64,000 nt of DNA, taken from assembly GCF_039693965.1 (NCBI RefSeq), contig NZ_CP155576.1:744001-808000 (forward strand), read 5' to 3'. Position numbers and translations under genes: made by a program. Below are positions 27,006-36,460 of this stretch, piece by piece. The stretch comes from Moraxella sp. K1664 (GTDB taxonomy: Bacteria > Pseudomonadota > Gammaproteobacteria > Pseudomonadales > Moraxellaceae). The notes beneath the pieces were generated by a model. It was given only the letters and a program-made list of their open reading frames with translations, was not told where the DNA came from and ran no database searches. How positions within the stretch are numbered: the stretch's first letter is position 1; every line of letters begins with the position of its first letter.

Positions 27006-27716
27006 TTAGCCACCAGCGTCAAGTAGCATATTACGAATATGACCGATAGCCTTAGTGGGGTTTAGACCCTTAGGACACACAGACACGCAGTTCATGATAC
27101 CACGGCAACGGAACAAGCTAAATGGGTCATCAAGCCTGGCCAGACGAGCTTGAGTGTCGGTATCACGGCTGTCGATGATAAAGCGGTAGCCGTTAAGTAG
27201 GGCTGACGGCCCCAAGAACTTATCTGGGTTCCACCAAAATGACGGGCAAGAAGTCGAACAGCACGCACACAAGATGCACTCATAAAGTCCGTTCATCTTC
27301 TCACGGTCTTCTGGCGACTGCAAACGCTCTTTTGGCGGAGCGGGTTGTGAATTGATTAAAAATGGATGAACTTTCTCGTACTGGGCGTAGAATTGGTTCA
27401 TGTCCACCACCAAGTCTTTGATGACTGGCAAACCTGGTAGGGGACGAACGATGATTTTCTCGGGCAAGGTGTTCATGTTGATAAGACACGCCAAGCCGTT
27501 TTTGCCATTGATGTTCATACCGTCCGAGCCACAGATACCCTCACGGCATGAACGGCGGAATGTCAAGGTTTCGTCCATCTTTTTAAGACGCAATAATACG
27601 TCAAGCAACATACGGTCGGTATCTAGTAGCTCAATCTCATATGTTTGCATATAAGGGGCTTTGTCTTTGTCTGGGTCGTAGCGATAAATCTCTACAATGC
27701 GTTTGCCTCGACTCAT
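27006..27716 (-). CDS. sdhB: Succinate dehydrogenase iron-sulfur subunit
   Basis: Carries electrons from FAD in SdhA to ubiquinone in the inner membrane. The 236-aa protein has the plant-type 2Fe-2S site ([12 protein letters not shown]), and the bacterial ferredoxin sites [16 protein letters not shown] and [15 protein letters not shown] for the 4Fe-4S and 3Fe-4S clusters. The frame opens at 27728, but GGAGA sits 6 bases before the ATG at 27716 ([18 protein letters not shown]), which I take as the start. Last gene of sdhCDAB. In Acinetobacter sucA follows sdhB directly; here about 16 kb of accessory DNA intervenes. Confidence 0.96.
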   Translation of the reverse strand: MSRGKRIVEIYRYDPDKDKAPYMQTYEIELLDTDRMLLDVLLRLKKMDETLTFRRSCREGICGSDGMNINGKNGLACLINMNTLPEKIIVRPLPGLPVIKDLVVDMNQFYAQYEKVHPFLINSQPAPPKERLQSPEDREKMNGLYECILCACCSTSCPSFWWNPDKFLGPSALLNGYRFIIDSRDTDTQARLARLDDPFSLFRCRGIMNCVSVCPKGLNPTKAIGHIRNMLLDAGG

Positions 27717-27850
27717 GGGTTTCTCCATTGGGAATTTGGGATTTTTAACTGTTTTGTTAAAAAAGACCTAATTTAAATTTGAAATGACACATTTTGCAAA
27801 TTCATCTGTATAAGTTGGGCTTTTACACCCAACTTATCAATTTGTCAAAA

Positions 27851-29701
27851 TTAGAACGTACGCACTCGTGGCTCACAATACTCCACAGTCAAAGGCTGTT
27901 TGCGTACAGGCTTATAAATCACACGGTTATCCTCAGAGTACCATAGCGTATGCTTCATCCACTCATGGTCGTTACGTCCTAGTGGGGCGTAGCTGTCATC
28001 TTCTGGCTTTTCATAGTCTAGCACGCTGTGAGCCCCACGGCATTCATGACGCAAGGATGCTGATAGCATGGTCGCTTTTGCCACTTCATATAGGTTGGCA
28101 ACTTCGAGTGCCTCAATGCGAGCGGTGTTAAAGACGGCTGATTTGTCTTTTAGGTGGATTTGGGCAACTTTTGGAGCCAATGCCATGATTTTTTCTACGC
28201 CTTCGTCCATGAGTGCTTGCGTACGGAACACGCCAGCATGAGCCTGCATGGTATTACGAATCTCATCGGCAACTTCTTGGGCGTTGTAGCCTTCGGTAGA
28301 GTTTTGTAGCTTATCAAGACGAGATTGGGTAAAGTCTAGCACTCGCGGGTCAAGTGGCTTATAACTGCGGTCTGATTTGGCAAATTCGTCTAGGATATGC
28401 TGACCTGCCGCACGACCAAACACCACTAGGTCAAGCAGTGAGTTCGTGCCTAGACGGTTTGCACCGTGTACTGACACACACGCACATTCGCCAATGGCGT
28501 ACAAGCCTTTAACCACACGACCTTCGGTATATAGACCTTGTTCGTCCACATGACCGTCTAGCACAGGCACGGTTACTTGACCGTGAATGTTGGTTGGGAT
28601 ACCGCCCATCATATAGTGAATGGTAGGCACGACAGGCACGGCTTCTTTGGCGATGTCCACGTTGGCAAAGTTGTGGCTAATCTCAAACACAGACGGCAAA
28701 CGCTTCATCAAGGTGTCCAGACCCAAATGCGTCATGTCCATCAAAATGTAGTCGCCATTAGGACCACAGCCACGCCCTTCTTTAATCTCTTGGTCCATAG
28801 AACGAGAGACGAAATCACGGGGGGCTAAGTCTTTTAGTGTCGGTGCATAACGCTCCATGAACGGCTCACCATGCTTGTTACGCAAAATCGCACCTTCACC
28901 ACGACAGCCTTCGGTCAAAAGCACGCCCGCTCCTGCCACGCCTGTGGGGTGAAATTGCCAAAATTCCATGTCTTGCAAAGGAATGCCTGCACGCACCGCC
29001 ATGCCAAGACCGTCCCCTGTGTTGATGTAGGCGTTGGTTGAGGCACGGAAAATACGTCCTGCACCGCCTGTTGCTAGGATTGTGGTCTGAGCTTGGAATA
29101 CTGAGATGTTGCCTGTTTCTTGGTCAAGGGCAATCACGCCATTGATATTGCCGTCTGCGTCCTTGATAAGGTCAAGGGCAATCCACTCCACAAAAAACTG
29201 CGTGCCTTTTTCTAGGTTCTTTTGGTACAGAGTGTGCAAAAGAGCGTGTCCTGTACGGTCGGCTGCCGCACACGCACGGGGAACAGGTTTTGCTCCGTAT
29301 TCGGCAGAGTGTCCACCAAACGGACGCTGATAAATCGTGCCGTCTGCGTTACGGTCAAAAGGCATACCCATATGCTCAAGCTCGTACACGACTTTTGGGG
29401 CTTCACGGCACATATATTCAATGGCGTCTTGGTCGCCCAGCCAGTCAGAGCCTTTAACGGTGTCATAAAAGTGAAAATGCCAGTTGTCAGGACTCATGTT
29501 ACCCAATGACGCACCGATACCCCCTTGGGCGGCAACAGTGTGGCTACGGGTTGGGAATACTTTGGTCAAAACGGCAACTTTCATACCGCCTTCAACGAGC
29601 TGTAAAGACGCTCTCATGCCTGAACCGCCACCGCCAACGATGACCGCGTCAAAGTTTAGGGTGGGGATATTTTCAATGGGTTTTTCTGGTGCTAATGCCA
29701 T
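27851..29701 (-). CDS. sdhA: Succinate dehydrogenase flavoprotein subunit
   Basis: Oxidises succinate to fumarate with covalently bound FAD. The 616-aa protein has the dinucleotide motif VIVGGGGSGMRASLQLVEGG near residue 20, the flavinylation region FPTRSHTVAAQGGIGASLGN with the modified His, DMEFWQFHPTG, LLTEGCRGEGAIL and DFVSRSMDQEI with active Arg/His residues, and GECACVSVHGANRLGTNSLL. Lies between sdhD and sdhB with gaps of 44 and 134 bases; length is normal. Confidence 0.97.
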   Translation of the reverse strand: MALAPEKPIENIPTLNFDAVIVGGGGSGMRASLQLVEGGMKVAVLTKVFPTRSHTVAAQGGIGASLGNMSPDNWHFHFYDTVKGSDWLGDQDAIEYMCREAPKVVYELEHMGMPFDRNADGTIYQRPFGGHSAEYGAKPVPRACAAADRTGHALLHTLYQKNLEKGTQFFVEWIALDLIKDADGNINGVIALDQETGNISVFQAQTTILATGGAGRIFRASTNAYINTGDGLGMAVRAGIPLQDMEFWQFHPTGVAGAGVLLTEGCRGEGAILRNKHGEPFMERYAPTLKDLAPRDFVSRSMDQEIKEGRGCGPNGDYILMDMTHLGLDTLMKRLPSVFEISHNFANVDIAKEAVPVVPTIHYMMGGIPTNIHGQVTVPVLDGHVDEQGLYTEGRVVKGLYAIGECACVSVHGANRLGTNSLLDLVVFGRAAGQHILDEFAKSDRSYKPLDPRVLDFTQSRLDKLQNSTEGYNAQEVADEIRNTMQAHAGVFRTQALMDEGVEKIMALAPKVAQIHLKDKSAVFNTARIEALEVANLYEVAKATMLSASLRHECRGAHSVLDYEKPEDDSYAPLGRNDHEWMKHTLWYSEDNRVIYKPVRKQPLTVEYCEPRVRTF

Positions 29702-29745
29702 AATTATTTTTCCTATGAATATTTAAAAAGGACGATTTTGGAAAA

Positions 29746-30102
29746 TTACCAAAAAATCATCACACCCCAAAACAGATACGCCAAAATGGCAACGATGACC
29801 ACGCCTTGTAGAGCAATACGCAGTCCTGACGATTTGACATAGTCGGTAAATACCGTCCACATACCCACCCATGCGTGAAACACGAGCGACAAAATCGCCA
29901 CAAGGCTAAATAACTTCATGGGCAAGCTCATCATAAAGCCATGCCATGCTTGATAATCCACTTGATTAAATAGGAAAAATCCTACCAACACCACAGAATA
30001 AAGGGCAAGCACCACCGCACTGATACGTTGTAGCACCCAATCACGAGAGCCTGAACCTGTCAGACCTGTGGCACTTTTAATGCCTGAATTGTTTCTTTTC
30101 AT
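29746..30102 (-). CDS. sdhD: Succinate dehydrogenase membrane anchor, cytochrome b subunit
   Basis: Hydrophobic anchor that with SdhC holds heme b and the quinone site. The start MKRNNSGIKSATG at 30102 overlaps the sdhC stop by one base (TAATG); a longer frame from 30117 is possible. 118 aa with three membrane segments (VVLALYSVVLVGFFLF; LFSLVAILSLVFHAWVGMW, including the heme-ligand type His; GVVIVAILAYLFWGVMIFW) and SGSRDWVLQRISA near the N terminus, typical of this subunit. Confidence 0.93.
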   Translation of the reverse strand: MKRNNSGIKSATGLTGSGSRDWVLQRISAVVLALYSVVLVGFFLFNQVDYQAWHGFMMSLPMKLFSLVAILSLVFHAWVGMWTVFTDYVKSSGLRIALQGVVIVAILAYLFWGVMIFW

Positions 30103-30482
30103 TAGAACATCACCCACACAAAGGACGCAATAATCAAGACAAATGCGATAACAAAGCTCACAATCGCCGCCGTCTTACCTGATTTGAACTCTTCGTTCAT
30201 GCCAAGGTCAGCAAGTAAGTGCTTAACTCCCATGACAAAATGGTAAGCGGTCGCCGCCACAAAAATCCACGCCACAAACCTAAGGGCGATATTATTTAGC
30301 ACCGTCTCAAACCCTTCTGGCGATGACAGTGATGTCTGTAAAATACACAGCATGACAGGCACAAGCAAAAACAGCACAATGCCTGATACACGGTGCAAAA
30401 TAGAAGCCATAGCGATTGGGGACTTTGAGTTCACCGCAATCACTTGGCTTAGGGGTAAGTTAATCGGTCGGTTATCTTTCAC
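30102..30482 (-). CDS. sdhC: Succinate dehydrogenase cytochrome b556 subunit
   Basis: First gene of the sdh operon, 126 aa, starting with GTG (AAGGACG upstream). Signature RPINLPLSQV, SPIAMASILHRVSGIVLFLL with the conserved Ser/His/Arg of the quinone and heme site, and HFVMGVKHLLADLG with the second His. Three membrane segments. Divergent from gltA across a 1.1-kb control region. Confidence 0.95.
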   Translation of the reverse strand: MKDNRPINLPLSQVIAVNSKSPIAMASILHRVSGIVLFLLVPVMLCILQTSLSSPEGFETVLNNIALRFVAWIFVAATAYHFVMGVKHLLADLGMNEEFKSGKTAAIVSFVIAFVLIIASFVWVMF

Positions 30483-31563
30483 GAGCGGGCGTCCTTATCA
30501 AAATGAGCCGTACAAAACGAACAAGACGGCAAGGAGAGCTGGCTTTTTGGGTGATTTTTGCCACAATTAAAATACAAAACGGCCTTTCAATTGTAAAATT
30601 AAAAACTTAAAATATCGGTTTTGGTTTTATCCGCCAAATCTGATGAGTTACCCTACATAAGTCGGCATGAGCATCATGAATATTATATAGAAAGATATTT
30701 TAAATTTTTAAACGCAAAAAATCACACCGTCAGGCTGTCTTTAAAAATAAGAAGTCTGAACACAGCGTTAAATCAATGTCGCTTGTATCACACAGTATCA
30801 GCGTGCCAAGCAACCATGCAAAAGCCATCAGGCTTAAACACTTCGCTATTTTTACTTTTACAAATCATTAAAAATCTTTAATCTTTTAAAAACCTTGTCC
30901 AAACAGCACATTTGAGAGCATTTATCGGTAAAATTTCACAGGCTTTTACCAAACTTTTTGTTAAATTTTTTGTGAAATTATCACAAAACTTATCACAAAA
31001 TTTATCAAATGTCGTGTTACCCTATTGACAATGAAATTGATTATCGTTTTTTAAAATGACCTGCCAAGTTAAACAGATAAATTATAAAACGCTTGAACAA
31101 ATTTTACAAACAAAATTACAACTTTTATGTAACCGACGTCAAATTTTTTGCTAAAATTTTAACCACTTTGACGATAATATTGTTACAAAATATGTCAAAA
31201 AATCCGTATGATGGCTAAGGTTTTTACGATTTGGACGGTCGGAACAAGATAAGCTTAGGCAAAAAAGTGAATGAGTGTAAGGACTTGGAGATTAATTACA
31301 ATTTTTTAAGGAATTTATCGTGCTAGGGCTTGTAAGTTTGGCAAAGTTTTTGTATCATCATGATACTTGATGGTGATGATGAGCAACATGCCTTTGCTTT
31401 GGCAAACGGACGCACGTTGCAAGGAATTCAGCGACCAACAAGACCAAGGACATCATGCTCGGTTACCTGCCAGCATGCAAATTCACAATGCCAAATTAGC
31501 CCAAACCAAGCAGGATAAGGCTTTTGGGTCAGGATTTAGGCACCATTAAATAAGGTTATTATT
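30483..31563. promoter_or_regulatory. Divergent control region between sdhC and gltA
   Basis: Over 1 kb without a supportable gene between two TCA operons, very AT-rich from 30880 to 31210. It contains repeated TTATCACAAAA-type motifs (30973-31010), a Fur-box-like site over a -35 hexamer (31025-31045), a perfect 15-base palindrome GTATCATCATGATAC (31352-31366) and a 60-codon frame just upstream of gltA that I do not believe is a gene. The length suggests more than one transcript starts here. Confidence 0.6.
31025..31054 (+). promoter_or_regulatory. Candidate promoter overlapped by a Fur-box-like site
   Basis: TTGACA at 31025-31030, and about 17 bases on a T-rich -10 region (TTTTTTAAAAT). The 19-mer at 31027-31045 agrees with the Fur consensus GATAATGATAATCATTATC at 15 of 19 places. 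The strand of transcription would be plus, 520 bases upstream of gltA, so a long leader or a separate small RNA are both possible. Confidence 0.45.
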
Positions 31564-32841
31564 ATGACACAACAAGTGAAATTAGTCGTGGACGGCACGG
31601 AATATGAAATGCCAGTCCTAGAAAGCACATTAGGTCGCCCTGTATTGGACGTAAGTGCGGTGGCAAAAGCAGGTCTTTGGACATATGACCCAGGATTCAT
31701 GGCGACCGCCCCCGTAGAATCCAAAATCACTTATATTGACGGCGACAAAGGCGAGCTTTTGCACCGTGGCTATGCCATTGACGATTTGGCGGACAATGCC
31801 GACTACCTAGAAGTCTGCTATGCCCTACTCTATGGCGACTTGCCAAACGCCGAAGAAAAAGACAAATTCTACGCACGCATCACAAGCCACATGGCAGTAC
31901 ATGACCAGTTGCGTAAATTCTTTGAAGGTTTTCGCCGTGATGCCCACCCAATGGCGATTATGCTTGGCGTGGTCGGTGCGTTGTCAGCGTTTTATCACAA
32001 CCACCTAGACATCTCAGACCCACAACATCGTGATGACACTTGTGTGGACTTGATTGCAAAAGCCCCAACGCTTGCTGCCATGAGCTACAAATACTCAATT
32101 GGCGAGCCGTTCATGTATCCACGCAAGGATTTTAGCTACGCCGAAAACTTCCTATATATGATGTTTGCCACCCCTGGCGACAAAGATTACAAGCCAGACC
32201 CTGTATTGGTCAAAGCGATGGACAAAATCTTTACCCTACACGCTGACCACGAGCAAAACGCATCAACATCAAGCGTACGTTTGGTAGGCTCAACAGGTGC
32301 CAACCCTTATGCCTGTATCGCAGCAGGTATCGCTGCCCTATGGGGGCCATCACACGGTGGTGCCAACGAAGCGGTATTGACCATGCTTGATGAGATTGGC
32401 TCTATCGAAAATGTTGCTCCATTCATGGAAAAAGTTAAGACCAAAGAAGCCAAGCTCATGGGCTTTGGACACCGTGTCTATAAGAACTTTGACCCCCGTG
32501 CCAAAGTCATGAAAGAGACTTGCGATGAAGTGTTAGGTGCCTTGGGCGTAAATGACCCCAAGCTTGCCCTTGCTATGGAGCTAGAAAAAATCGCACTAAA
32601 CGACCCCTACTTCATTGAGCGTAAGCTCTATCCAAACGTAGACTTCTACTCTGGCATCATCCTAAAAGCGATTGGCATTCCAACGTCTATGTTCACTGTT
32701 ATCTTTGCCCTAGCTCGCACGGCAGGCTGGATTGCTCACTGGACAGAAATGCACTCAGAAGCATTCAAAATCGGTCGTCCACGTCAGCGTTATGTGGGTG
32801 AAAAACACCGTGCTTTTGTCAAAGTGGAAGACCGCAAATAA
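31564..32841 (+). CDS. gltA: Citrate synthase (type II)
   Basis: Condenses acetyl-CoA and oxaloacetate, entry step of the TCA cycle. The 425-aa length and the N-terminal beta domain ([16 protein letters not shown]) are those of the hexameric, NADH-sensitive Gram-negative type. Active-site motifs: [20 protein letters not shown] with the catalytic His region near 230, [12 protein letters not shown] near 262, and [17 protein letters not shown] near 300, plus the C-terminal [13 protein letters not shown] precedes the ATG. Divergent from sdhCDAB; strong terminator 26 bases downstream. Confidence 0.97.
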   Translation: MTQQVKLVVDGTEYEMPVLESTLGRPVLDVSAVAKAGLWTYDPGFMATAPVESKITYIDGDKGELLHRGYAIDDLADNADYLEVCYALLYGDLPNAEEKDKFYARITSHMAVHDQLRKFFEGFRRDAHPMAIMLGVVGALSAFYHNHLDISDPQHRDDTCVDLIAKAPTLAAMSYKYSIGEPFMYPRKDFSYAENFLYMMFATPGDKDYKPDPVLVKAMDKIFTLHADHEQNASTSSVRLVGSTGANPYACIAAGIAALWGPSHGGANEAVLTMLDEIGSIENVAPFMEKVKTKEAKLMGFGHRVYKNFDPRAKVMKETCDEVLGALGVNDPKLALAMELEKIALNDPYFIERKLYPNVDFYSGIILKAIGIPTSMFTVIFALARTAGWIAHWTEMHSEAFKIGRPRQRYVGEKHRAFVKVEDRK

Positions 32842-32866
32842 TGCCTGTCTTTTAACAAATGACCAT

Positions 32867-32896
32867 AAAATCCCCCAAGCGATTGGGGGATTTTTT
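32867..32896 (+). terminator. Terminator of gltA
   Basis: Perfect 12-bp stem AAAATCCCCCAA / TTGGGGGATTTT with GCGA loop and T run, ending 15 bases before the next start codon. Confidence 0.9.
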
Positions 32897-32910
32897 ACAA
32901 GACCATCATC

Positions 32911-33924
32911 ATGAACAACCGCTTATCTGCTCATCTTGCCAAGCAAAACATCGTTTTTTCATTCCAGCGTTATGGCATAGACGCTCTAAACTTTATGGCG
33001 TTAGGGCTGTTTGGCACGCTGATTTTGGGGCTTATTTTAAAAAACATGGGTACATGGCTGTCCATGCCGTGGCTTGTTGATGTCGGCAGTCAAGCCCAAA
33101 GCATGATGGGCGTTGCCATTGGCGTGGGCGTGGCATATGGCATCAAGGCACCGCCTTTGGTTATGCTTGCTTGTACCACGGTCGGACTCATGGGGGCAAG
33201 CCCGATAGGGGCATTGGTCGCTGTCATCATAGCGGCAGAGTGTGGCAAATTCGTCCATCGCACCACGCCACTTGACATCATCGTCACGCCCCTGACCACG
33301 CTACTGACAGGGGCAGTCGTCGCCCACACCCTAAGCCCACTCATCTCATCTGCTCTCATGGGTATCTCTGATGTCATCACATGGGCGATGGGACTTAGCC
33401 CCATCATCATGAGCATGATGGTGGCGGTCGTCATGGGCGTGCTACTAACCTTACCTGTGTCCAGTGCCGCCATCGCCATCAGTTTGGGACTAAGCGGTCT
33501 TGGGGCAGGGGCTGCCACCGTGGGCTGTGCCGCCCAAATGATAGGCTTTGCGGTCATGAGCCACAAGGACAACGGCATAGGCACGGCACTCGCCTGCGGT
33601 CTGGGGACAAGCATGATACAACTGCCCAATCTCGTCAAAAATCCCAAACTGTGGCTACCGCCCATCTTGACAGGGGCAATCCTAGCTCCCTTTGCCACGG
33701 TCATGTTTGGCATGCAAAACATCCCAAGCGGGGCAGGCATGGGGACAAGCGGACTGGTCGGGCAGATTGGCACGCTTGATGTCATGGGAACATCCGCCCA
33801 TGTTTGGGTGCTGATTGGGGCGTTTCATTTTGTCCTGCCTGCACTACTGTGCTGGCTGATTTATCGGTTTTTTATCAAAATGGCGTGGATAAAAGATGGT
33901 GATTTGCGACTTGATAAATCGTAA
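32911..33924 (+). CDS. PTS-IIC-like integral membrane protein
   Basis: A 337-aa polytopic membrane protein with about nine or ten hydrophobic segments, for example FMALGLFGTLILGLIL, ALVAVIIAAECGKF, TTLLTGAVVAHTLSPL and GLSGLGAGAATVGCAAQMIG. These Gly-rich segments and overall layout match the stand-alone PTS transporter subunit IIC family (PTS_EIIC type 2 like). No EIIA/EIIB partners are near, so a true phosphotransfer role is doubtful. It has its own start just after the gltA terminator and ends 120 bases before the his leader; substrate unknown. Confidence 0.75.
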   Translation: MNNRLSAHLAKQNIVFSFQRYGIDALNFMALGLFGTLILGLILKNMGTWLSMPWLVDVGSQAQSMMGVAIGVGVAYGIKAPPLVMLACTTVGLMGASPIGALVAVIIAAECGKFVHRTTPLDIIVTPLTTLLTGAVVAHTLSPLISSALMGISDVITWAMGLSPIIMSMMVAVVMGVLLTLPVSSAAIAISLGLSGLGAGAATVGCAAQMIGFAVMSHKDNGIGTALACGLGTSMIQLPNLVKNPKLWLPPILTGAILAPFATVMFGMQNIPSGAGMGTSGLVGQIGTLDVMGTSAHVWVLIGAFHFVLPALLCWLIYRFFIKMAWIKDGDLRLDKS

Positions 33925-33978
33925 GTGCTACTCCCATCATCAATTTAAAAAATATCAAACATTTTGCAAAAATAACGC

Positions 33979-34007
33979 TTGCCATTTAGCAAAAAATACC
34001 TTATGAT
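33979..34007 (+). promoter_or_regulatory. Promoter of the his operon
   Basis: TTGCCA (33979-33984), 17-base spacer, TATGAT (34002-34007). It lies 38 bases upstream of the hisL start codon, the spacing expected for a short leader transcript. Confidence 0.75.
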
Positions 34008-34044
34008 AATGTCCGTATTCAAAACTTTTTATATGTTATTTACC

Positions 34045-34092
34045 ATGAATTACCCTGTTATCGCCACTCGTCATCATCACCATCACTCCTAA
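34045..34092 (+). CDS. hisL: his operon leader peptide
   Basis: A 15-codon frame, MNYPVIATRHHHHHS then TAA, with five consecutive His codons (CAT CAT CAC CAT CAC) at 34072-34086. Stalling at these codons when charged tRNA-His is scarce would select the antiterminator form of the hairpins directly downstream. The peptide is too short for routine gene finders, but promoter, peptide, hairpins and hisG are in the order of the classical enterobacterial his attenuator. There is no strong Shine-Dalgarno site (only a weak TTATTTACC). Confidence 0.88.
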   Translation: MNYPVIATRHHHHHS

Positions 34093-34116
34093 AATTCTTT
34101 TGGGCGTGTGGTTTTG

Positions 34117-34193
34117 CTTGAAAGAAAAAAGACTTTCAAGGCGATGGCACAAAAGACGGTATCAACCCTTGAAAGCAATTTCAAGGGTTTTTT
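34117..34193 (+). terminator. his attenuator (pause, antiterminator and terminator arms)
   Basis: Four arms: A CTTGAAAG (34117-34124), B CTTTCAAGG (34133-34141), C CCCTTGAAAG (34166-34175), D TTTCAAGGG (34179-34187). A pairs with B, B with C, C with D. The C:D hairpin is a perfect 11-bp stem (AACCCTTGAAA / TTTCAAGGGTT, GCAA loop) followed by a T run at 34188-34193. This is a complete transcription attenuator for the his genes. Confidence 0.88.
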
Positions 34194-34209
34194 GTTTTGG
34201 TTCTGGTTC

Positions 34210-34322
34210 AAAAGTATGTTACAAGAAAACCGTTCGTGGTGAGCTTGTCGAACCATGAAAAGGTTTTCTTTCACCCTTCGACAAGCTCAGGGCGAACGGA
34301 AAACCAGTTCAGTATATTTTTT
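34210..34322. repeat. Composite palindromic repeat (REP-like), copy 1
   Basis: Between the attenuator and hisG. Inner hairpin arms GTGAGCTTGTCGAACC and CCTTCGACAAGCTCAGGGC inside GAAAACCGTTCG / CGAACGGAAAACC, with an outer pair (AAAAGTATGTT, AGTATATTTTTT). Contains an unoccupied IS110 target GTTCGCCCTGAGC on the minus strand (34285-34297). Related copies: 35270/36526 (interrupted), 40419, 41191/42468 (interrupted), 50087. Confidence 0.8.
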
Positions 34323-34361
34323 AAGCTACTACCATGCTTTTTTAATCTTAAAGGAAAAATT

Positions 34362-35252
34362 ATGAATCGCCTAAAAATCGCCATTCAAAAATCAGGCAGA
34401 TTAAGCACCGACTGCCAAGACTTATTAAAGGCGTGCGGTATCAAGTTTCATTACAACAAAGACCGCCTAATCGTCTATGCCAAAAACGAAGCCATTGAGC
34501 TGTTGCGTGTGCGAGATGATGACATTCCTGCTTTGGTGTTTGATGGCGTGGCGGATTTGGGCTTTGTGGGCGAAAACGTGCTAGAAGAATGCGAGCTTGA
34601 CCGTGCCAGTCGTGGACAAACGGTGGATTTTAAAAAATTAAAAGTCCTAGACTTTGGCGAATGCCGTCTGTCGCTTGCCGTACCAAAAGATACCGAATAT
34701 CAAGGACTTAGTAGTCTTGCCAATCAGCGTATCGCCACAAGTTACCCCAATCTTTTAAAACGCTACATGGACAATCAAGGCGTACCGTTCAAAAACTGCC
34801 TGCTCACAGGCTCGGTAGAAGTTGCCCCAAGTGCAGGGATTGCGTCCGCCATTTGTGATTTGGTGTCAAGCGGGGCAACCTTGGAAGCCAACGGGCTAAA
34901 AGAAGTGGACGTGATTTTTCGCTCAAAAGCCTGCCTTATCCAAAAAAGCGACCCCCTACCTGCCGACAAACAAGCCCTAGTGGACAAACTACTCACTCGT
35001 ATGACAGGCGTGGAACAGGCTCGTGAAAGCAAATACATCATGCTACACGCCCCAAAAGACAAACTTGACGACATCATCAAGCTCTTACCCGGCGTGGAAA
35101 ACCCCACCATTTTACCGCTTGCCAGCGATGATGGTAAAGTGGCGGTGCATATCGTCAGTCAAGAGACCCTATTTTGGGAGACGATGGAAGCCCTAAAAAC
35201 AGTCGGTGCCAGCTCTATTTTGGTATTGCCGATTGAAAAAATGATGATTTGA
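34362..35252 (+). CDS. hisG: ATP phosphoribosyltransferase (long form)
   Basis: First enzyme of histidine synthesis, joining ATP and PRPP. 296 aa, start [18 protein letters not shown] at 34362 with AAAGGA 8 bases upstream; the frame is open further upstream through the repeat, but that is not protein-like. Motifs: [20 protein letters not shown] near residue 50, the PRPP loop [18 protein letters not shown] near 165, and a C-terminal ACT-like regulatory domain (about 220-296, [17 protein letters not shown]), marking the long HisG that is feedback inhibited by histidine and works without HisZ. Confidence 0.96.
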   Translation: MNRLKIAIQKSGRLSTDCQDLLKACGIKFHYNKDRLIVYAKNEAIELLRVRDDDIPALVFDGVADLGFVGENVLEECELDRASRGQTVDFKKLKVLDFGECRLSLAVPKDTEYQGLSSLANQRIATSYPNLLKRYMDNQGVPFKNCLLTGSVEVAPSAGIASAICDLVSSGATLEANGLKEVDVIFRSKACLIQKSDPLPADKQALVDKLLTRMTGVEQARESKYIMLHAPKDKLDDIIKLLPGVENPTILPLASDDGKVAVHIVSQETLFWETMEALKTVGASSILVLPIEKMMI

Positions 35253-35300
35253 TTTTTTGGTTTTTTGGTTTTCCGTTCGCCCTTGTATCAACCCAACACC

Positions 35301-35475
35301 AAACCTAGATTATCTGCTAGAATGTTGTTGGGTTATACAAGCAAAGAGAACACGGGTTCGCCCTTAGTGTCTTAACACTGGTGCTCAGATGGTGTCCTTT
35401 GCTTGTCATCTTAACTCTGAATGGTATCTAAGTGCGTTTATTAAAACAGACACTGCATAAACAAGGCAAGAGACA
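35301..35475 (+). ncRNA. Candidate IS110 bridge RNA, copy 1
   Basis: Noncoding 5' region between the left end and the transposase ATG. Guide-like segments: GTTCGCCCT (35356-35364), identical to the left target; GCTCAG (35383-35388), reverse complement of the right target CTGAGC; ATGGTATCT (35421-35429), identical to the right end of the element (36517-36525); ACAAGG (35461-35466), complementary to CTTGT at the left junction. The order target loop then donor loop is that of the IS621 bridge RNA. A long hairpin (TGTATCAACCCAACA with TGTTGGGTTATACA) lies at the left end. RNA ends are estimated. Confidence 0.7.
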
Positions 35476-35476
35476 G

Positions 35477-36460
35477 ATGATACACTATATTGGCATAGAC
35501 ATCAGCAAAGCAAAGTTTGATGTTGCATTTATAAACCCAAGCACAAATAAAGTAAAAACCAAGGTTTTTAACAACAACAAAGCAGGCTTTGATTTACTGC
35601 TTGCTTGGTTAAAAACCAATGTCAGCAATCATCTTGATGAGCTACACATCATCCTAGAAGCAACAGGGGTTTATCATGAACACCTAAGTGAGTTTCTTGA
35701 TGATAATAATATCAAGCAAAGCATTGTCAATCCTAACTATGTCCGCAAATTTGCAGACAGTTTGGGGGTAATCCATAAAACTGATAAAAAAGACAGCATT
35801 ATTTTATCAAGGTATGGTTATAGCCACAAGCCTGAGGTTTGGGTAGCACCTAGCATTGAAGCCAAACAGCTAAAAGCTCTATTGGCTCGCTTAGAAGCAC
35901 TCAAAGAAGATTTGCAACGAGAGCAAAACCGACAAGAGTTGCTCTTATCACCCAATCTGCCCGATTTGGTTAAAGCATCCATGCAAACAGTCATCAATGT
36001 CCTTCAAGAGGAAATTGCCAAACTCACCAAAGACATTGATGACTTTGTTGACAAACACCCAAGTTTAAAGCAAGACAAAACCTTACTTGAAACCATTGAC
36101 GGTATTGGTTCTGTTATTGCCAAAGAAGTGGTATGCTTAATACATACCAAACAATTTAAAAAAGCCTCACAGATGGCTTCGTTTTTAGGCTTAATACCCA
36201 AACAAAGACAGTCAGGTGTCTTTAAGGGAGCAACCAAACTGTCCAAACAAGGGCAAGTCTCTTTGCGTGCTAAGCTGTATATGTCTGCAATGAGTGCCAT
36301 TCGTTATAATAGCACCATTAAGGCATTTTATGAACGATTACAACAAAACGGTAAAACCAAAATGCAAGCCTTATGTGCTTGTATGCGTAAATTGGTACAT
36401 ATCTGTTTTGGTGTTATCAAAACCCAAACATCCTTTGAGCAACAAGTATCTTTAAGTTAG
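35477..36460 (+). CDS. IS110-family transposase (DEDD recombinase), copy 1
   Basis: RNA-guided recombinase that moves the element. 327 aa from the ATG at 35477 (MIHYIGIDISKAKFDVAF); an in-frame GTG at 35432 would start inside the guide RNA region. N-terminal RuvC-like DEDD domain: Asp in GIDISK, Glu in ILEATGVYHEHL, Asp residues in KTDKKDS; central coiled coil (LKALLARLEALKEDLQREQN); C-terminal Transposase_20 domain (LLETIDGIGSVIAKEV, MASFLGLIPKQRQSG, with a Ser of the expected catalytic type). Copy 2 differs at two residues (N/S and H/Q). Confidence 0.92.
   Translation: MIHYIGIDISKAKFDVAFINPSTNKVKTKVFNNNKAGFDLLLAWLKTNVSNHLDELHIILEATGVYHEHLSEFLDDNNIKQSIVNPNYVRKFADSLGVIHKTDKKDSIILSRYGYSHKPEVWVAPSIEAKQLKALLARLEALKEDLQREQNRQELLLSPNLPDLVKASMQTVINVLQEEIAKLTKDIDDFVDKHPSLKQDKTLLETIDGIGSVIAKEVVCLIHTKQFKKASQMASFLGLIPKQRQSGVFKGATKLSKQGQVSLRAKLYMSAMSAIRYNSTIKAFYERLQQNGKTKMQALCACMRKLVHICFGVIKTQTSFEQQVSLS

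Noticed and set aside
30621-30881. An 86-codon frame in the sdhC-gltA region
   Set aside because: AT-rich, no ribosome site, no protein-like composition.
31367-31549. A 60-codon frame just upstream of gltA
   Set aside because: Composition and start (MMVMMSN) look like leader sequence; no ribosome site and no recognisable pattern. Kept as part of the control region.
32911-33924. Calling the PTS-IIC-like protein a working sugar PTS
   Set aside because: No EI, HPr, EIIA or EIIB genes nearby; only the membrane subunit pattern is visible.
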